A program made the translations under genes and the position numbers. The notes below the pieces were generated by a model, which worked only from the letters and a program-made list of their open reading frames with translations, was not told the origin of the DNA and ran no database searches. Below are positions 8,060-15,679 of a DNA stretch of 27,706 bases, in pieces. The stretch comes from CAG-791 sp045117315 (GTDB lineage Bacteria > Bacillota > Clostridia > Lachnospirales > Lachnospiraceae), in contig JBGUNJ010000030.1 in the NCBI GenBank assembly GCA_045117315.1, forward strand, positions 1 to 27,706, given 5' to 3'. The first letter of the stretch is position 1. Each line of letters opens with the position of its first letter.

Positions 8060-9337
8060 TCAGAATTCCACTGAGCCTGCCCGTATGTGGAAATGCCTGT
8101 TGAAGAGGGCTCCCCAGAGCAGGCAGTAGATCAGTCTCTCTGAAAATGAGGCCGATGTGTAATATGTCCCGAAGAAGGACACCATACTGAAGGCCATAAA
8201 ACAGCAGCAGAACATAATGATGCTGTCTCTTGCCGATACAGTCATTTTACAGAGGATCATCTCGCAGACAAACCCCCATAATACCATCACCGTGATAAAA
8301 GCAAACCAGTTCCCGTTTCCGAAGATATAGGTCATTGTGGAGATGACATTCCCGGTCTGGGAGCGATAGCCGGCAGTGTACCGGGTCACCTGCATGAAAT
8401 CCCGTATATAGGGGAAGGCAAAACGCACATCGGGCCCCAGCTGGATGTGGAGCATCCCTCCCGCGAACAGGTTGGGCAGGGAGAGCAGGACATCGAGCAG
8501 ATAGTCGAATCCGTTCGTTTTGACTGCCCGGATCGAATCCGTCGCGCACCGGGAATTGATGAGGCTTCCCGCTATATAGTTCCAGAGGCGGTAGACATAG
8601 TACTCTTTGCCGACGGCATCATAAATATTCTGCAGCAGGAATTTTGCCACATAGTTGCCGATAAACAAAACTACGATCATGGAGGCCAGAATGACTCCCC
8701 CTCTGGCCAGATAGGACCGGTTTTTGAACACGCAGTACAAAAAGATGGCGATCGTGATGGTCAGGACCTGGGCTTTTTCCGTCTCGACAAAAGCAAGTAC
8801 AAAATAAAGACCGGACAGGAACAGGCTGTAAAGATTGCGTCTGTCCTTTACCCAGTCGTAGAACAGGACCGGGATCAGGGGAAACACCGAGATCATCAGA
8901 TGCCCCATAAGCCCGCGTGTAACGAAGAGCTCGAAGTCGTTTGCGATCATGTTGTCCAGCCCCTGGGAGGCGATCAGGCGCAGCAGCTGTAAGGTGCGGA
9001 TCCCCAGGACCATGGAGACATAGATCTTGATCCTGAAGAGCGACATCACGTCCCGGTCTGCCGCGCGCTCTTTTTCATGAACCGCAAGAGGAGCGCCTGT
9101 GTAGGATGCCTGCACTATGCAGTTTCCGACGAAAAACATCAGGGATCCGACGAGCACCATAAACATGGTGTTGTCGCTGATCCTGAAAAATCCCAGTCTG
9201 ACAGCGATGAAATTATTGATCAGAGTGATGGCGATATAGGGCACGATGACCAGTACAAACGACGTGAGCCGCTTGTCGTATACCAGATAATTAAACAGGG
9301 CGATAAACAATAAGAGCCCCAATAAAGCAAATTCCAT
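8060..9337 (-). CDS. O-antigen/oligosaccharide repeat-unit polymerase (Wzy-like)
   Basis: A 425-residue protein made almost wholly of hydrophobic helices (about 11-12), with one larger loop around residues 230-300. It resembles the O-antigen polymerase/EpsG-like group in size, topology and features such as TRGLMGHLMISVFPLIP, and in its place among a flippase, Wzz-like protein and glycosyltransferases. Sequence identity in this family is always low, so the call rests partly on context. It would join repeat units on the outer face of the membrane. AGGTGA lies seven nt before the ATG. It follows the rhamnosyltransferase-like gene after 71 nt. Confidence 0.8.
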   Translation of the reverse strand: MEFALLGLLLFIALFNYLVYDKRLTSFVLVIVPYIAITLINNFIAVRLGFFRISDNTMFMVLVGSLMFFVGNCIVQASYTGAPLAVHEKERAADRDVMSLFRIKIYVSMVLGIRTLQLLRLIASQGLDNMIANDFELFVTRGLMGHLMISVFPLIPVLFYDWVKDRRNLYSLFLSGLYFVLAFVETEKAQVLTITIAIFLYCVFKNRSYLARGGVILASMIVVLFIGNYVAKFLLQNIYDAVGKEYYVYRLWNYIAGSLINSRCATDSIRAVKTNGFDYLLDVLLSLPNLFAGGMLHIQLGPDVRFAFPYIRDFMQVTRYTAGYRSQTGNVISTMTYIFGNGNWFAFITVMVLWGFVCEMILCKMTVSARDSIIMFCCCFMAFSMVSFFGTYYTSASFSERLIYCLLWGALFNRHFHIRAGSVEF

Positions 9338-9408
9338 AAATCATTCACCTGTCTGCAGTGCCAGTTTCAACAGCCGGCCGGAGAGGGTTTACCCGATGAT
9401 GTTCTCTC

Positions 9409-10323
9409 TCACAGCCAGTTCAGAAAGGTCTTGGCCAGGAAAACCTGCCGCTTTTCACCGCAGTCGCTCCGGATCCGGGCATTTTTAACGAGACCGATCC
9501 TGGCCGACAGGGAGCGGCGGTAGTCCGCGAAGCATCTGACAATCTCAAACTTTTCAGGATCTTTTATCTCAAATTTGAGAAGTTCTTTGGCAATCCGGCT
9601 CCTGCCGTTGCGGTTTCCGCTGGACTCCAGCCTCTTGCGAAGGGTTTTCACACGGTATTTAAAGCCGGTGGGCCTGATGCCCACTGTATTGTTCTCATGA
9701 ATCCTGTAGCGGATTCCGGAGCCCTTGTCGTAGACCACATTGCCCAGTACCAGGGCGCTCAGAAGCACCCAGACGTCGTGCATGCGGACATTCAGGATGT
9801 CTGGATCGGGGCGGTGTTTTTCGTCTCTGATCTGCTCCCACAGGGCTTTGTTGAAGACCATGGTGCAGCCGGAGAGGGAATTCCCGCACAGGACATTGGT
9901 CAGGGTGTAATTGGGCTCGCTGTCAAAGCGCAGGCCTTCTTCGACTCCGTTTTTGTAGATGATCTGGTTGGAGCAGTAAAGAGCTGGGCCCTCGAATCCG
10001 CGGATGGCGTCGATCCCCCGCCTGAGCTTATCGGGCAGCCAGATATCGTCCTGATCCGCAAAGGCGTAGTAGTCACAGGGTTCCGCCTGATATAGCAGCT
10101 TCATAAATCCGTTGGGCGCTCCGAGGTGGACATCGTCCCGCAGGACGCTGATCTTGCCTGCCTCCTCGTATTCCCGGAGTATCTCAGGAGTAGTGTCTGT
10201 GGAATGGTCGTCCCGGACGACCAGCGACACCTCGACCCCCTCCTGCTGCAAAATAGAGTCAATCTGTTCCCGGATGAATTTCTCTCCGTTGTAGCTTGCC
10301 ATCATGACACAGATTCGGTCCAT
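9409..10323 (-). CDS. Family 2 glycosyltransferase, rhamnosyltransferase-like
   Basis: A 304-residue GT2. VMMASYNGEKFIREQIDSIL opens the fold, VRDDHSTDTT follows, and YAFADQDDIWLPDKL (about 90-104) is the strong signature of the RfbF/RgpB-like rhamnosyltransferase group. MHDVWVLLSALVLGNVVYD holds the likely catalytic aspartate, and IRYRIHENNTVG is also typical. With dTDP-rhamnose genes in the locus, rhamnose is the likely donor (inference). AGGAGG lies ten to twelve nt upstream of the ATG, right beside a 22-bp repeat array. Confidence 0.92.
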   Translation of the reverse strand: MDRICVMMASYNGEKFIREQIDSILQQEGVEVSLVVRDDHSTDTTPEILREYEEAGKISVLRDDVHLGAPNGFMKLLYQAEPCDYYAFADQDDIWLPDKLRRGIDAIRGFEGPALYCSNQIIYKNGVEEGLRFDSEPNYTLTNVLCGNSLSGCTMVFNKALWEQIRDEKHRPDPDILNVRMHDVWVLLSALVLGNVVYDKGSGIRYRIHENNTVGIRPTGFKYRVKTLRKRLESSGNRNGRSRIAKELLKFEIKDPEKFEIVRCFADYRRSLSARIGLVKNARIRSDCGEKRQVFLAKTFLNWL

Positions 10324-10341
10324 TTTCTGTCTTCCTCCTGT

Positions 10342-10407
10342 AGGATGCAGATTTCACAGTTTCAGAAAGCAGATTTCACAATTTCAGGATGCAGCTTTCA
10401 CAGTTTA
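10342..10407. repeat. 22-bp tandem repeat, 3 units, just upstream of a GT2 gene
   Basis: Units at 10342, 10364 and 10386 share the pattern AGGATGCAGATTTCACAGTT with a few changes. The array ends directly at the AGGAGG ribosome site of the gene at 9409-10323, so its copy number changes the leader but not the protein. Confidence 0.88.
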
Positions 10408-10511
10408 CACGCGTGCCGGGATCACCCGGTCCGGACGGCATGAATGAAAATTCAAAAACCCGCCCGCGAATCCTTCGACGGACGTGAATGCAGGCCTGTC
10501 TGTGCGTCCTT

Positions 10512-10535
10512 CTGATCTGCTTTTGCAGTAAATCA
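10512..10535. other. Hairpin downstream of the acyltransferase gene
   Basis: CTGATCTGC pairs with GCAG-TAA-ATCAG across a four-T loop, about 20 nt past the gene's stop. The minus strand has no T run after it, so termination is not expected. Confidence 0.35.
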
Positions 10536-10552
10536 GGAAAACAGCAGTGTTC

Positions 10553-11587
10553 TCACTGCAGATATTTTCCAATTCCGGGAAAGAATCGATAGCAGACAGT
10601 ACATATAGAAACAGAGATAAGCAGGACTCCAAGGAATTTCCACCCGTTTGCCAGCTGGAACGACAGTATAGCCGCCAGACACTCCAGGACATATTGAACA
10701 TTTTTCTGCAGGAAGAAAATCCCTGTGCTGTATTTACGGCACACAGCACTGCACTTGAATTTCTTTTGACATTGGCAAAGGGCTATAAAAATAAGCGGCA
10801 CTACTATGACCTGACAGATAAAAAGAGAGCCGTCGTCAGCGTGCTTTTTCCCCAGCAGCATTCGCGTTTCAGCCGTCTGCAGCAGGCATCCCGAAATCAG
10901 GGAAATCCAAAGGAGCTTCCCCCGGATCCTGTCGATCAGATGATATTCGGCAATCGCTCCGCCGATCGCCAGGAAGAGAAATCCGTAAAAGACGCCGTTC
11001 CTCATGCTGATACACCTTTTCAGAATAGCATCCGCTCTCCTGCCGATCCCTATACGGTCACAGACAAAGCGATAGTTATTGAATAAAAGCCCGATCCCAA
11101 ACAGGGGCAGTCCAAGCAGAACCGGCCAGATCATCGGCACTTTCCGCTTAAAAAAAACAAACAGCATGATGCAGCCGACTAAGCAGGCCTGAAGATACCA
11201 CATACTGCTTCTGGGGTAAAATATAATCTGCCGGAAAAGGGAGTCAAAAATGTTGGAGATTTTCTTTCCCTGATAAATCATGTAGGCAATGTACATGATA
11301 TTTCCCAGCGTCTCAAAGATGATCAGCGGGGGCAGCATCCTGAAAAAATAGCGGCGGCATGCAGGCCCTGCTCCTCTCTTACGGACATTCTGGTAGAGAA
11401 AAAAGCCGGACGCTATGAAGAAAAAAGGAACGGAAGCCCTCACTACAACCGCACTGATCACCCCCCTGTATCCTCTCGGAATATAAGCAGTCAGTCTGGT
11501 ATGAGAAGCGACTATACATATACAAAAAAACAGTTTCGCGATATCCACCGCATCATAATTCTTTTTTTCTTCACTGTTCATGGACAT
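10553..11587 (-). CDS. Membrane acyltransferase (acyltransferase 3 family)
   Basis: A 344-residue polytopic protein. DIAKLFFCICIVASHTR (15-31) carries the conserved early histidine (H29), and VRASVPFFFIASGFFLYQ is the usual second motif of the acyltransferase 3 (OafA/WecH-like) family. It probably O-acetylates a sugar of the glycan at the membrane. There is no SGNH tail. AAGGGAG precedes the two possible ATGs (11587 and 11581). By eye its codons are richer in A and T than those of its neighbours (runs of A around 11145-11575), which hints at a separate origin; I did not measure this. It lies between the CDP-alcohol enzyme and a GT2. Confidence 0.85.
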   Translation of the reverse strand: MSMNSEEKKNYDAVDIAKLFFCICIVASHTRLTAYIPRGYRGVISAVVVRASVPFFFIASGFFLYQNVRKRGAGPACRRYFFRMLPPLIIFETLGNIMYIAYMIYQGKKISNIFDSLFRQIIFYPRSSMWYLQACLVGCIMLFVFFKRKVPMIWPVLLGLPLFGIGLLFNNYRFVCDRIGIGRRADAILKRCISMRNGVFYGFLFLAIGGAIAEYHLIDRIRGKLLWISLISGCLLQTAETRMLLGKKHADDGSLFICQVIVVPLIFIALCQCQKKFKCSAVCRKYSTGIFFLQKNVQYVLECLAAILSFQLANGWKFLGVLLISVSICTVCYRFFPGIGKYLQ

Positions 11588-11696
11588 ATGCTCCCTTCTG
11601 CTGATACTCTGCTGCTCTGCCCTTTGTTATAAAAGACCAGCTCTGTCTCAGGAGCCTGCATTTTCTTCTGCGCATGATCTGCACAGGATTCTCTTT

Positions 11697-12452
11697 TCAG
11701 GCTTTATTGCACTTTCTGAGATAATACGCGGCAATCATCACGACAGATCCAACATGGAAGAGGCAGTAATAAATGGTCAGAATGTGGTAGAGATTGAAAA
11801 CCGGGGCAAGCCAGAGGACGAACATGGGAATACCGACTATACCCAGCTCAACTCCGATCATTTTGCGGAATCTGTTAAAACCTGTCAGATGATACTGGTT
11901 GTCTCCTTTCTCAACATATTTTCCGGTCTTCGTCTCCAGCTTCATGGCTGTAAAGGCGTATTTCTGGTGGATCAGACGTGCCAGGACGTCCGTGACAGCT
12001 CCAAGGCCTCCCATAAGCAGATAGTATTCACCCGGAATGGGAAGATATCCGTGTCCCACATTAAAGCTTGCCATGCCAAGACCTATGGGCAGCAGGGCCA
12101 TCATAAAGTAGCCGCTGATGGCGTCAACAACTCCTCCGAAATCGGAGGCGGTCTTATTGTAGCGGGCGATATTGCCGTCCACGCAGTCAAAAATATGCCA
12201 CATGGGGACCAGAATGACACCGATCACTCTGCAGACCGCGCTTGGAATGGACAGGAAGATGCACGAAGCGACCGCGATAAATATGGATATGATCGAGGCC
12301 TGAAACGCGCTCACGCCCAGTGCCAGCATGGGGATCGTAAATATATAGGAGATCTTTCTCACCGGGACGATAATGCCGTAGATAGACTCAACAGCCTTTT
12401 TCTCTTCCGGGAAGGTCGCTTTCAGTTCTGAATATGTAACTAATTTTCCCAT
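11697..12452 (-). CDS. CDP-alcohol phosphotransferase family protein with a variant motif
   Basis: A 251-residue membrane protein with about six helices. The family motif D-x2-D-G-x2-A-R-x8-G-x3-D-x3-D appears as FDCVDGNIARYNKTASDFGG followed by VVDAISGY: the first three aspartates, the glycines and the AR pair are present, but the fourth aspartate, thought to act as the catalytic base, is glycine. Such enzymes transfer an alcohol phosphate from CDP-alcohol to an acceptor hydroxyl. With the cytidylyltransferase at 15671 it may add a phospho-alditol to the glycan or lipid carrier (inference). I chose the ATG at 12452; an in-frame TTG at 12482 is the alternative. It could instead be inactive or a distinct subfamily. 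Confidence 0.85.
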   Translation of the reverse strand: MGKLVTYSELKATFPEEKKAVESIYGIIVPVRKISYIFTIPMLALGVSAFQASIISIFIAVASCIFLSIPSAVCRVIGVILVPMWHIFDCVDGNIARYNKTASDFGGVVDAISGYFMMALLPIGLGMASFNVGHGYLPIPGEYYLLMGGLGAVTDVLARLIHQKYAFTAMKLETKTGKYVEKGDNQYHLTGFNRFRKMIGVELGIVGIPMFVLWLAPVFNLYHILTIYYCLFHVGSVVMIAAYYLRKCNKA

Positions 12453-12494
12453 TTTCCTTATCTGTTCCTCTAATGAATACAATACAGCTTCTTT

Positions 12495-12574
12495 CCGGCA
12501 TGCCCGGGTATGTCAATATGCAGGCATTTCCCGTATCAGCGCGCAGGCATCCTCTATATTTCCGGGCATGCCGG
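12495..12574. repeat. Perfect 13-bp inverted repeat in the spacer before the CDP-alcohol enzyme
   Basis: CCGGCATGCCCGG (12495-12507) and its exact reverse complement (12562-12574) are separated by 54 bp holding two CAGGCAT motifs. It could form a long RNA stem or mark a DNA-binding site. No gene fits in this spacer. Confidence 0.75.
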
Positions 12575-12596
12575 CACTCAGGAATTGCCATGAAAA

Positions 12597-12618
12597 CCGG
12601 GGTGATCCCGGGGTGATC
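12597..12618. repeat. 11-bp exact tandem duplication at the GT4 stop codon
   Basis: CCGGGGTGATC occurs twice head to tail (12597-12607, 12608-12618); the second copy enters the stop codon of the GT4 gene. Confidence 0.8.
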
Positions 12619-13708
12619 AGCTGCAGACTTCTTCTACATAGGCTTCGACGACCAGCTGGCGGTCGAATTCCTTCTCCATTTTTTTCCTGCCTTCTATACC
12701 CATCTGCTTTCTCTCTTCGGGTGTGAGCGCCAGGAACTTGTAAACGGCTTCGATCGTCGCTGCCTCGTCGTTGACGGGGACTATAAAACCGGTCACGTTG
12801 TCGTCGACGACCTCCCTGCAGCCGCTGCGGTCCGCCACGATGAGGGGCCTGCCGCTTGCCGCGGCCTCCAGCAGGACATTGCTCATTCCCTCAGGATAGT
12901 AGGAGGGGAAGAGCAGGCAGCTGCACTGCCGGTAGAAGGGAACCATGTCTTTCTGCTGTCCGTGATAATTGACTATGCCCTCTTTCTGAGCCTCCTCAAG
13001 GATCTGCGTGTACTTGTCATCATCGCACATTCCGCAGATGTCAAAGACACAGTCGTCTCTCTCGCTCCTGATCTGTCTGGCGGCAGCCAGAAAGAGATCT
13101 ATGCCCTTTTCCTTCATGATCCTGGCGACAAAAAGGAAGTGGATCTTGTCGTCAGACGGATAGGGAAACATGGGGTGGGTTTCCAGATTGACACCGGATC
13201 CCGGCAGGAGACGGATTCTGGAAGAGGGAGAGAGCATGTTGTGGCTCTTGAAAAACTCCACATTCTCGGAATTCTGGAAAAAGACGCAGTCTGCCTTCCT
13301 GACTCCGGTCTTATAGAGCGCGATCGCCAGCTTCTGGATTCTGCCCGGATTTTCAACAGGCGTTCCAAGGCCGGTAATATTGGGGTAATAGGGGATGTGC
13401 AGCATGCTGCAGGCCATCCCACCGTAGGAATTGGGCTTGATATTGTAGGTGAGGACCGCGTCGGGCCTGAGTTTTTTCAGAATCTTCCTGTAAGTCAGCA
13501 TCAGACGGAAGTCATCCAGGGGATTAGTGCCGTGCCGGCCGATCTTCAGCCCGACGATACGGCATCCGAGTTCCTTCAGCTCCTTTTTAAAGAGGAGCAC
13601 CTCACCGACAATGTATACTTCATGCTTGTCGGCGACCAGACGCTGGATGATTTCCTTCCTCAGATTGTAGGCATAGGTGGTGTCATTGATCAATATGGCT
13701 ATTTTCAT
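12617..13708 (-). CDS. Family 4 glycosyltransferase (GT-B fold)
   Basis: A 363-residue retaining glycosyltransferase. MKIAILINDTTYAYNLRKEI opens the N-terminal Rossmann domain; LTYNIKPNSYGGMA and PYYPNITGLGT are typical of the CapM/PglA-like subgroup; FLFVARIMKEKGIDLFL begins the donor domain; PSYYPEGMSNVLLEAAASGRP (269-288) contains the E-x7-E pair (E273, E281) that binds the nucleotide sugar. It likely adds the second sugar after the initiating transferase, its upstream neighbour (inference). A GGAGG site lies 13 nt before the ATG. Its stop overlaps an 11-bp exact tandem duplication (12597-12618). Confidence 0.92.
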   Translation of the reverse strand: MKIAILINDTTYAYNLRKEIIQRLVADKHEVYIVGEVLLFKKELKELGCRIVGLKIGRHGTNPLDDFRLMLTYRKILKKLRPDAVLTYNIKPNSYGGMACSMLHIPYYPNITGLGTPVENPGRIQKLAIALYKTGVRKADCVFFQNSENVEFFKSHNMLSPSSRIRLLPGSGVNLETHPMFPYPSDDKIHFLFVARIMKEKGIDLFLAAARQIRSERDDCVFDICGMCDDDKYTQILEEAQKEGIVNYHGQQKDMVPFYRQCSCLLFPSYYPEGMSNVLLEAAASGRPLIVADRSGCREVVDDNVTGFIVPVNDEAATIEAVYKFLALTPEERKQMGIEGRKKMEKEFDRQLVVEAYVEEVCS

Positions 13709-13901
13709 CCTTGTGTTATGACCTCCCTTTCACAAACATGTATATTTCAAGACCTGCCTGCGGGTCTTAGACGCCGCATGGGCTGCATGCGATGCCGCCT
13801 GCGCGGCTGCAGGGTCTTTGCTCCGCAAAGCCGTGGAGGGCAGCATCTGCCCCACCACACGCGTGCCGCATCCAAAACACCCCGGGTGTGAACTGCGGCT
13901 T
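13709..13901. other. 193-nt spacer with four hairpins
   Basis: No gene is visible. Four inverted repeats are: AAGACC/GGTCTT (13749-13768), CTTTGC/GCAAAG (13816-13830), GGGCAG/CTGCCC (13838-13852) and ACACCC/GGGTGT (13877-13889). None has a following T run on the minus strand. The ribosome site of the next gene (GGGAGG) lies at its low end. Confidence 0.5.
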
Positions 13902-15440
13902 TTACTTACTGCCGCCGTCCTCTTTTCCGGCAATGTCTTCTGTTTCAGCGCCGTCCTCTTTTCCGGCAATGTCTTCTTTTCCGGCAATATCTTCTTTTCC
14001 GGCGCCGTCTTCCGTTTCAGCTCTGTCCTCTTTTGCGGCGCTGCCGCCAAAGGAGCCGTCTCCCATGGCATTGGTCGCGTCGGCGTCGATTCCCTCTGTG
14101 CTCTCAGGCATAAACAGGATCTTCACCGTCGCGAACATGATCTTGAGATCCTCCGCGAAGCTGGGTTTTGCGATATACTGCAGATCCATCAGCAGCTTGT
14201 CGTTGGGCGTCGTATTGTATTTTCCGTATACCTGGGCATAGCCGGTCAGGCCTGCTTTTGCCTGCAGACGCAGGGCAAACTCAGGCAGTTCCTTCTCATA
14301 TTCCGCAGCGATCTCGGGTCTTTCCGGACGCGGTCCCACAATGCTCATTTCTCCGTTCAGAATGTTGATCAGCTGGGGCAGCTCATCTATCCTGCAGGCG
14401 CGTATAAAATGGCCGATCGGAGTGATCCGGTCGTCATTCTCGCCGCTGGACAGCCTGGCAACGCCGTCTTTTTCAGCATCCATGCGCATACTTCTGAATT
14501 TCAGAACGTAAAATTCCTTGCCGTTTTTGGTCAGGCGCTTCTGCCTGTAGAAGGCGGTTCCGCCGTCCCTGCGGATCAGGATCGCGATCACGATCATCAG
14601 AGGGGACAGTATGATCAGGGCAATGCCGGAAACCAGTATGTCAAAGGCCCTCTTGATGATCAGATACTCGGGAGTGGGATTATAGCGCTCCAGCATCAGG
14701 ATCGGCAGATGGAACATGTGAATGGGGTGGGCGCTCTCCATGAGCAGATCGCCCACGCGGGGAATGATATAGGCGCGGATATCAGCCTTCACGCAGTATT
14801 TGATGATCTTGTTTCTGTCATGGCTGTGAATTCCGCAGAGGAAAACCGCCTCTGCCTTTCCGAGAGACTGCTCCATATTGTCCACGACATCGGAGACATG
14901 GTGTGTCTCGACGACATTAAACCTCTTGTCGAGGCCATAGGAATTGACAAGATTTTCCAGTCCCTTGCGCATATCATAGACGATCACTGTCCTAATCGGC
15001 TTAAATCTGCGGAAATACTCCGCGTGGGCTATTGATGACCAGATAAAGGACAGGATACATTCCGCCACCAGGGCGGCCAGCATGGGAAGGGGGTTGGGGA
15101 GACGCTTGGTGAGCAGCCAGGTGACGAAATACATGATAGCATTTGTAAACAGGATCGCCAGGATCTGGCTGTAGACAATCTCCGCCACATGATTGATGGA
15201 AATCGTAAATCCGGAATAAATCTTCCCGAACATGATATACAGGACGATGAACATAACCACAACGAGTTTATCGCCGTTGGAATAGAAAGGAGCCCAGATC
15301 CGGTCCGCGTAGTACAGGTACCAGCACAGGGCAAAGGGAACCGTGATCATCACGGCATTGATAAACTTGATCGAGCGGAGCCAGAATCGGTGCTTTGTAT
15401 TCTCGCCGTCTTTCACCTTGGCGGTTTCTTTTGTTGACAT
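13902..15440 (-). CDS. Undecaprenyl-phosphate sugar phosphotransferase (initiating glycosyltransferase)
   Basis: A 512-residue WbaP/polyprenyl glycosylphosphotransferase. Four to five N-terminal helices (from about residue 22) and a central CoA-binding-like region (VIVYDMRKGLENLV...) precede the bacterial sugar transferase domain: KRAFDILVSGIALIILSP, YRQKRLTKNGKEFYVLKFRSM, RIDELPQLINILNGEMSIVGPRPE, AGLTGYAQVYG. It starts each repeat by putting a sugar 1-phosphate on undecaprenyl phosphate. The start at 15440 has GGGAGG upstream; the frame runs on to 15644 but that extension has no membrane or family character. The last about 60 residues are an acidic hexapeptide-repeat tail (AGKEDI, AETEDG) that family members normally lack. 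Confidence 0.93.
   Translation of the reverse strand: MSTKETAKVKDGENTKHRFWLRSIKFINAVMITVPFALCWYLYYADRIWAPFYSNGDKLVVVMFIVLYIMFGKIYSGFTISINHVAEIVYSQILAILFTNAIMYFVTWLLTKRLPNPLPMLAALVAECILSFIWSSIAHAEYFRRFKPIRTVIVYDMRKGLENLVNSYGLDKRFNVVETHHVSDVVDNMEQSLGKAEAVFLCGIHSHDRNKIIKYCVKADIRAYIIPRVGDLLMESAHPIHMFHLPILMLERYNPTPEYLIIKRAFDILVSGIALIILSPLMIVIAILIRRDGGTAFYRQKRLTKNGKEFYVLKFRSMRMDAEKDGVARLSSGENDDRITPIGHFIRACRIDELPQLINILNGEMSIVGPRPERPEIAAEYEKELPEFALRLQAKAGLTGYAQVYGKYNTTPNDKLLMDLQYIAKPSFAEDLKIMFATVKILFMPESTEGIDADATNAMGDGSFGGSAAKEDRAETEDGAGKEDIAGKEDIAGKEDGAETEDIAGKEDGGSK
13917..14042 (-). repeat. In-frame 18-bp tandem repeat, 7 units, in the sugar transferase C-terminus
   Basis: Seven exact-period 18-bp units from 13917 to 14042, alternating two types on the plus strand (TTTTCCGGC and GTTTCAGC cores). 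They encode hexapeptides AxKED(I/G) and AETED(I/G). The period keeps frame. The array stops 15 bases before the end of the gene. Confidence 0.92.
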
Positions 15441-15628
15441 AATACTTAATCCTCCCGCCGGCAGGCTGCTGCTGATTCCGGGGTTCCCGGGGGAATCCGC
15501 CGGATGCTGCCGGCTATGTCCGATGATTGCAGACTTGAAATCTGAAAACTGACAAATGATCGTCCCGCCCGGCAAAATTACCGCGCGGACAAATACCGGG
15601 ACAAAAAGCCCGGTCTGACGGTTCTGTT

Positions 15629-15679
15629 GTGCCGGGTCAGACAATGTGCCGGGTCAGAATATGTGCGGTGTCAGAGAAG
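15629..15679. repeat. 17-bp tandem repeat overlapping the end of the cytidylyltransferase gene
   Basis: Units at 15629-15645 and 15646-15662 share GTGCCGGGTCAGA; a third, decayed unit at 15663-15679 (GTGCGGTGTCAGA) includes the stop codon and last two codons of the gene. It looks like a duplication that grew outward from the gene end. Confidence 0.75.

Noticed and set aside
10405..10749. Alternative minus-strand frame of 114 codons at the acyltransferase end
   Set aside because: It overlaps the acyltransferase in another frame and its product has no recognisable feature; the acyltransferase itself ends normally after its last helix.
12495..12574. Terminal inverted repeats of an insertion sequence
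   Set aside because: Only 54 bp lie between them, with no transposase frame and no flanking target duplication that I could see.
13818..15035. Long plus-strand reading frame (405 codons)
   Set aside because: It lies opposite the initiating sugar transferase, whose domains are clear; the plus-strand product resembles no family and is repeat-rich only because of the 18-bp array.
15441..15644. N-terminal extension of the sugar transferase by 68 residues
   Set aside because: The extension has no conserved or membrane features, while a GGGAGG site precedes the ATG at 15440.
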